From contig JADZDN010000078.1 in NCBI GenBank assembly GCA_020851015.1, positions 1 to 17,562 of the forward strand: DNA of 17,562 bases. Direction: 5' to 3'. Of the stretch, positions 13,369 to 17,562 are shown piece by piece (position 1 is the stretch's first letter; each line of letters opens with the position of its first letter). A program made the position numbers and the translations under genes. The notes beneath the pieces are model-generated. The model was not told the origin of the DNA, made no database searches, and saw only the letters and a program-made list of their open reading frames with translations. The stretch is from Alphaproteobacteria bacterium (GTDB taxonomy: Bacteria > Pseudomonadota > Alphaproteobacteria > JAEULC01).

Positions 13369-14169
13369 GTGCCGCAGCCCGACAGCGATGACCTGATCCA
13401 GTACGCGTGCCGCGACCGGATCGCGACGATCACTTTCAACCGTCCGGAGAAGTTGAACGCCTTCAACGACTTCATGGTCATGCGCCTGGCGCGCGTGCTG
13501 CACGATTTCGATATCGACGAGGCGGCCGATGTCGCGATCCTGCGCGGCGAGGGTCGCGCCTTCTGCAGCGGCGCCGACGTGCACCAGCGCCAGCTCCGCA
13601 GCGAGGAGGACCTGAAGAAGCATGGTGGATCGCAGGGCTGGGGTGCCCACGCCGCGGACCTGCTGACCCGCGCCATCAACTGGAAGCCGGTCATTGCCGC
13701 GCCGCACGGCTTCGCGGTCGGGCTCGGCCTCGGCATGGTGCTGGAGAGCGAGCTGGTGGTCGCGGAGGAGGGCACGCGCTTCCAGGTGACCGAAACCTCG
13801 CGCGGCCTGGCGGCATCGCGCTACTGGGCGCTGTTGAACTTCCGCGGCGCGCGCTCCTTCGCCACCGAAGCCGTGCTGACCGGCCGCTTCTTCATGGCCG
13901 AGGAAGCGCTGAAGGCGGGAATTGTCGACCGGGTGGCGCCCAAGGGTCAGCATTTGAAGGCCGCGGAGGAGCTGGCGCGGCAGATCGTGGCCAATCCGCC
14001 GCTCAGCGTCCGCGCCACGGTGCGCACGCGGCGCTGGTACATGGACCAGGCGGAGCGCGAGGCTTATCTGCAGACGATCCCGCTGAAGCTGCACCTGACC
14101 GAGGACTTCAAGGAGAGCGCGCGCGCCTTCGCCGAGAAGCGGCCTGCCGGGCCCTTCAAGGGCCGCTAG
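13369..14169 (+). CDS. Crotonase-superfamily protein with one catalytic Glu, ECH3
   Basis: A 266-residue enoyl-CoA hydratase/isomerase-family protein starting at GTG 13369, 5 nt after AAAGAGG. It has ITFNRPEKLNAFN near residue 22, GRAFCSGADVHQRQ for the CoA/oxyanion strand, and HGFAVGLGLGMVLESEL for the second oxyanion strand. The first catalytic position is Gly122 where classical hydratases have Glu; the second is kept as Glu142 (FQVTE). The loop after it (TSRGLAASRYWALL) lacks the usual proline/glycine pattern. Single-glutamate members of this superfamily include isomerases and lyases, so a reaction other than simple hydration is likely. The C-terminus RRWYMDQ to FAEKRPAGPFKGR matches the family's usual FxEKRxPxFxGR ending. 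ECH2 and ECH3 may be partners; that is inference from adjacency and shared module. Confidence 0.86.
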   Translation: MPQPDSDDLIQYACRDRIATITFNRPEKLNAFNDFMVMRLARVLHDFDIDEAADVAILRGEGRAFCSGADVHQRQLRSEEDLKKHGGSQGWGAHAADLLTRAINWKPVIAAPHGFAVGLGLGMVLESELVVAEEGTRFQVTETSRGLAASRYWALLNFRGARSFATEAVLTGRFFMAEEALKAGIVDRVAPKGQHLKAAEELARQIVANPPLSVRATVRTRRWYMDQAEREAYLQTIPLKLHLTEDFKESARAFAEKRPAGPFKGR

Positions 14170-14203
14170 CATCCGGCGCGGCGGGGCGGGGGCGCAGGCG
14201 GAC

Positions 14204-15367
14204 ATGAAGCTGCTGGAATACGAAGGCAAGGCCCTGCTGGCCAAGCACGGCGTGCCGATGCCCGCCGGCGCGCTGTGGCCGCAATTCCCCGCGTCCGAAA
14301 CCGGCTGGGTCGTCAAGGCACAGGTGCTGGCCGGGGGACGCGGCAAGCGCGGCGGCATCCTGATGGCGGGCGGACGCGGCGAGCTCGAGCAGGCTGCCGG
14401 AAAACTCCAAGGCGGCAAACTCGGCAACGAGCCGGTGCATGCCGTCTATATCGAGCAGAGGCTGGACATCCGGCACGAATACTACCTGGCCGCTTTCGTC
14501 AATCGCGACCAGGGCCAGGTGACGATGATGGCAAGTGCCGCCGGCGGCGTCGACATCGAGCAGGTGCCGCGCTCCGCCATCGTCAGCGTCGATGTCGATC
14601 CGCTGATCGGGCTGGCGGGTTTCCAGGTCCAGCGGCTTAAGCGCGCGCTCGCGCTGGACCCCGCGCTCGACCGGCAGTTCGAGACGCTGGTGCGGGGCCT
14701 CTTCGAGACACTGGTCGAGGAGGACGCCGAGCTGGCCGAGATCAATCCGCTGGTCGCGACAGGCGCGGGGCAATTGCTGGCGGCCGACGCCAAGATCGTG
14801 CTGGACGACGACGCGGTCGCGCGCCACCCCGCACGGTCGGGGCCGATCGCCTGGGCCACCGACAGCGCCTTCATGCAGCGCTGCCGCGAGCTCGGCGCGA
14901 TCGGGGTCGACAACCGCGAGCGGATGCCGCCGCCGGCGCGGCCAAGCGTCGCCATCCTGGGCAATGGCGCCGGGCTCACCATGGCGACCTACGACCAGGT
15001 GTCTCTGGAAGGCGTGGGCGTCGCGGGCGTCATCGAGCTGCACGGCGCGCTGGCGCGCGGCGTTGCGCACACGGCCGAGGTGATCGCCGCGCTGTTCATG
15101 CTCGACGCCGACTTCTATTTCATCAACGCCTTCTACCAGCTCCGCTCGACCGATGCGCTGGCCGAGGCGCTGGTCCAGGCTTTGGCGAGACCCGGCGCTC
15201 CAAGCCGCGACCGCGTGGTCGTGCGCATGCGCGGCGTGAAGCAGGAGACATCGCAGCGGATCGTCGAAGCCGCCGGCTGCTACTATACGCCCTCGCTGCG
15301 CGCGGCGACCGAGCGCGTGCTCGCCCTGACCCGGTCCATGGCGCCACCCGGCGGGCCGGCGGGATGA
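14204..15367 (+). CDS. Divergent succinyl-CoA-ligase-type beta subunit (SucC-like, ATP-grasp)
   Basis: A 387-residue protein matching the length of E. coli SucC (388). ATG 14204 opens with MKLLEYEGKALLAKHGVPMP, the N-terminal pattern of SucC-type ATP-grasp subunits; the ribosome site is weak. Clear ATP-grasp features are VKAQVLAGGRGKRGG near residue 37, MMASAAGGVDIE near residue 108, and AEINPLV followed by DAK, the metal-binding Asn/Asp pair. The C-terminal domain is much less conserved: where SucC has the DVGGGA and NIFGGI loops, this protein reads VIELHGALARG and FINAFYQLRS. The ATP half thus looks functional while the half that meets the acyl group has changed, implying a substrate other than succinate. 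Its last 4 bp overlap the SucD-like gene. A malate-CoA-ligase-like role is an alternative. Confidence 0.84.
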   Translation: MKLLEYEGKALLAKHGVPMPAGALWPQFPASETGWVVKAQVLAGGRGKRGGILMAGGRGELEQAAGKLQGGKLGNEPVHAVYIEQRLDIRHEYYLAAFVNRDQGQVTMMASAAGGVDIEQVPRSAIVSVDVDPLIGLAGFQVQRLKRALALDPALDRQFETLVRGLFETLVEEDAELAEINPLVATGAGQLLAADAKIVLDDDAVARHPARSGPIAWATDSAFMQRCRELGAIGVDNRERMPPPARPSVAILGNGAGLTMATYDQVSLEGVGVAGVIELHGALARGVAHTAEVIAALFMLDADFYFINAFYQLRSTDALAEALVQALARPGAPSRDRVVVRMRGVKQETSQRIVEAAGCYYTPSLRAATERVLALTRSMAPPGGPAG

Positions 15368-16272
15368 GCATCCTGGTCGACAAGAAGAGCAGGATCCTGG
15401 TCCAGGGCATCACGGGCCAGACCGGGCGGCTGTTCGCGGAACGCATGGTGGCGGGCGGCACGCCCGTGGTCGGCGGCGTCACGCCGGGAAAGGGCGGCAC
15501 CACGATCGCCGGGCTCCCCGTGTTCGACACGATGCGGGAGGCTGTCGCGGCCACCGGCGGCGATGCGGTGATGAGCTGCATCGCGCCGGCCTACGTGGTC
15601 GACGGACTCTACGAGATCGTGGATGCCGGCATCGCGCTGGCGGTCCTCTATATCGAGAACATCCCGGTCCACGACGCGATCCGCATGTGCGCCTATGCCA
15701 AGGCGCGCGGCACGCGCATCCTCGGACCCAATTCCGCCGGCGCGGTCAGCCCGGGACAGGCCAACATGGCGGACCTGAACGACGCCAACCTGCGGCCGGG
15801 ACGCATCGGCATCGTCTCCAAGAGCGGCACGCTGACCTACGAGGTGATCGACGAGATCCACCAGCACGGGCTTGGCGAATCCACCGTGGTGTGCCTGGGC
15901 GGCGACCGCGTGATCGGCACCAGCTATGTCGACGTGCTGCGGCTGTTCGAGGCCGACCCCGACACCGACCTGGTCATTCTGGTCGGCGAACCGGGCGGCG
16001 GGCTGGAATATCCGGCGGCGGCCTATGCCGCGACGATGCGCACGCCCGTCGTCGCGTATATTACCGGCCAGGGCAGCCCGCCGGACGCCCGCATGGGTCA
16101 CGCCGGCGCCGTCGTCGGCGACGACGAGCGCAGCCGGCCGCAGAACAAGATGAAGGCTTTCGCGACCGCCGGGCTGGACGTCGCCGATCGGGTGACGTCG
16201 ATCGGCGAGATCGTCGCGCGCAGGCTGAAACTGGCGAAAACGCCGACCATAGGGAAACGCACAAGGGAGTAG
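15364..16272 (+). CDS. Divergent succinyl-CoA-ligase-type alpha subunit (SucD-like)
   Basis: A 302-residue alpha subunit whose ATG overlaps the beta stop (ATGA at 15364), typical of a stoichiometric complex. The N-terminal CoA-binding domain matches SucD strongly (MSILVDKKSR, GITGQTGR, GGVTPGKGGTT, GLPVFDTMREAVAATGG). Catalytic His246 lies in RMGHAGAVV, aligning with the phosphohistidine of E. coli SucD, and the nearby GEPGG keeps the interacting glutamate. Differences are Ser124 in GPNSAG where SucD has Cys (GPNC), NIPVHD for GIPTLD, and a changed tail after the histidine (GDDERSRPQNKMKAF). Activity as an NDP-forming acyl-CoA ligase with the upstream beta subunit is likely, with shifted specificity. 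It serves in module B the role of the fused ligase at 6681-8798. The next gene's Shine-Dalgarno lies within its last codons. Confidence 0.88.
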   Translation: MSILVDKKSRILVQGITGQTGRLFAERMVAGGTPVVGGVTPGKGGTTIAGLPVFDTMREAVAATGGDAVMSCIAPAYVVDGLYEIVDAGIALAVLYIENIPVHDAIRMCAYAKARGTRILGPNSAGAVSPGQANMADLNDANLRPGRIGIVSKSGTLTYEVIDEIHQHGLGESTVVCLGGDRVIGTSYVDVLRLFEADPDTDLVILVGEPGGGLEYPAAAYAATMRTPVVAYITGQGSPPDARMGHAGAVVGDDERSRPQNKMKAFATAGLDVADRVTSIGEIVARRLKLAKTPTIGKRTRE

Positions 16273-16275
16273 ACG

Positions 16276-17322
16276 ATGAAGACGGAATATTCGCGATCGT
16301 CCGGCATGAACCGCAGAACTCTCTTAAAGCTCGGCGCATCGGCCGCCGCGGCGGGATCGATGCTGCCGTCTCCGGCCGGGGCCGCGAGCGATCCCAAGGT
16401 GATCGAGGCGGCGAAGAAGGAGGGCACGGTCAGCCTCTACAGCTCGGCCTCGACCGGCCCCAACAATGCCGCCGCCGAGGCGTTCAAGAAGAAATACGGG
16501 ATCGAGGTGTCGGTATACCGCGCGGGGTCGGCCGATGTCGCGACACGCGTGCAGACCGAAGAATCGGCCGGGCGCCCGCAGGCCGACGCGCTGATCATCG
16601 AGGAGCCGGCGCTGAGCCTGCTGGTGCCCTACCTGGCCGCGTATGACTCGCCCGAGCGCGCCAAGATCGGCGCCGCCTACAAGGCGCCGCAATTCACGCT
16701 GATCCGCATGTACATGGCGCAACTCGGGTGGAACACCGGCACTGTGAAGCCGGCCGACGCGCCCAAGGACTGGAAGGACCTGCTGGACCCCAAGTGGAAA
16801 GGGCGCTTCGGTTCGTTGGACCCGCACGTGACCGCGACCACGCTGGCCTGGCAGGTCATGGTGAGCCAGTTTTACGGCCCGTCGTACCTGCAGGGCTTCG
16901 GCGCCAACAAGCCCAAGCTCTACGCCAGCACCAACGCCATGTCGCAGGCGATCGTGTCGGGGGAGATCGACATGGGCGTCACCAACTCGTTCGGCGTCAT
17001 CCAGCTTGCCGACACCGGCGCGCCGATCGGCGGCGTGGTACCCAAGAACACGGTGCTGTTCGGCGGAAATATCTCCGTGTTCAGCAAGGCGCCGCATCCC
17101 AACGCCGCACGGCTGTTCTGCGACTTCGCCTGCTCGGGCGAGGGCCAGACGCTGATCAACGTCGCCGGCGCCACGATCCCGACCCATCCCGAGGCGAGCG
17201 CCCCCAAGGCCGGATCGCTTACGGAACTGAGCAAGGTGCACAGCTTCGTCCAGCCCGACTACAAGATGATCATCGGCAAGACGCAGGAGCTGCTGGCCGA
17301 ATGGGACAAGTACGTTAAGTAA
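16276..17322 (+). CDS. ABC transporter substrate-binding protein, ferric-type fold, Tat-exported (SBP5)
   Basis: A 348-residue periplasmic binding protein, unrelated in detail to SBP1-4. ATG 16276 is preferred because AAGGGAG (16263-16269) precedes it; an internal ATG (residue 11) directly before the Tat motif is the alternative. The signal is NRRTLLK at residues 12-18, followed by an alanine-rich stretch and AGA cleavage near residue 36. The mature protein begins with EAAKKEGTVSLYSSAS and has DWKDLLDPKWKGRFGSLDP, the hallmark region of AfuA/FbpA-type binding proteins. The tandem tyrosines that bind iron in FbpA are not apparent: the matching region reads VTNSFGVIQLAD. An organic ligand is therefore more likely than ferric iron. 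It stands 3 bp after the SucD-like gene and before a permease, so it probably captures the module B substrate. Confidence 0.88.
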   Translation: MKTEYSRSSGMNRRTLLKLGASAAAAGSMLPSPAGAASDPKVIEAAKKEGTVSLYSSASTGPNNAAAEAFKKKYGIEVSVYRAGSADVATRVQTEESAGRPQADALIIEEPALSLLVPYLAAYDSPERAKIGAAYKAPQFTLIRMYMAQLGWNTGTVKPADAPKDWKDLLDPKWKGRFGSLDPHVTATTLAWQVMVSQFYGPSYLQGFGANKPKLYASTNAMSQAIVSGEIDMGVTNSFGVIQLADTGAPIGGVVPKNTVLFGGNISVFSKAPHPNAARLFCDFACSGEGQTLINVAGATIPTHPEASAPKAGSLTELSKVHSFVQPDYKMIIGKTQELLAEWDKYVK

Positions 17323-17352
17323 CCCTTCGCGGCGACGACCGGAGCCGTGCCG

Positions 17353-17562
17353 ATGCGGCGGCGATCCCTGTCCTGGGACCGGCTGATCCTCAGCATGGTG
17401 TGCGTGCTGACCATCGCGATGGTCAGCTATCCGGTCGTCTCCGTCGTCCTGCGCAGCATCTCCAAGGATGACATCGGCAGCGAGCTGACCCTGCAATGGC
17501 TCGCGGCGCTGTTCGAATCCGGTCGCAGCCGCGATGCGTTGATCAACACCATCATCTATGCC
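17353..17562 (+). CDS. ABC transporter permease, N-terminal part (3' truncated by window edge)
   Basis: An open frame runs from ATG 17353 to the right edge, giving 70 residues. GGAG (17341-17344) sits 8 nt before it; an in-frame GTG at 17347 is too close to that site. The chain starts MRRRSLSWDR, has one hydrophobic segment (about residues 11-34, LILSMVCVLTIAMVSYPVVSVV), then LRSIS and a soluble stretch, and breaks off at INTIIYA, where permeases of this type enter the next membrane segment. The order after a ferric-type binding protein fits an FbpB-like permease. It would be the channel for SBP5. The rest lies outside the window. Confidence 0.75.
   Translation, partial: MRRRSLSWDRLILSMVCVLTIAMVSYPVVSVVLRSISKDDIGSELTLQWLAALFESGRSRDALINTIIYA

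Overview
The window is gene-dense, very GC-rich DNA. Every protein gene reads on the + strand; the only minus-strand gene is one tRNA. The ethylmalonyl-CoA-pathway enzyme crotonyl-CoA carboxylase/reductase at the left edge, the many Tat-exported ABC binding proteins and the accessory crotonase/CoA-ligase genes suggest an alphaproteobacterium with large organic-acid uptake capacity. That placement is inference; no taxonomic marker is present beyond the tRNA.

Region 1 (1-524) is the C-terminal end of crotonyl-CoA carboxylase/reductase, followed directly by a strong GC hairpin.

Region 2 (613-11944) is module A, a compact array. It holds four tandem paralogous Tat-exported solute-binding proteins (SBP1-4), two PotB/PotC-type permeases, a single-chain NDP-forming acyl-CoA ligase, an enoyl-CoA hydratase with both catalytic glutamates, a PotA-type ATPase and a Bcr/CflA-type MFS exporter. 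The transporter genes are interleaved with the CoA genes: the second permease overlaps the ligase by 11 bp, and the ATPase comes only after the hydratase. The likely logic is capture by one of four binding proteins, import through one shared translocator, activation to an acyl-CoA, then hydration.

Region 3 (11945-12471) is the only sizeable non-coding stretch. It holds a minus-strand tRNA-Glu(CTC) with an encoded CCA end, a candidate tRNA promoter, and a cluster of inverted repeats, two of which interleave in a pseudoknot-like order.

Region 4 (12472-17562) is module B. It holds two crotonase-fold proteins with altered catalytic positions, a divergent SucC-like/SucD-like pair (a two-subunit counterpart of module A's ligase), a fifth Tat-exported binding protein of another family, and the start of a second permease set cut by the window edge. 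Modules A and B therefore repeat one theme (binding protein, permease, NDP-forming CoA ligase, crotonase) with different parts.

No transcriptional regulator, integrase, transposase or CRISPR array is visible. The real substrates cannot be read from sequence alone.
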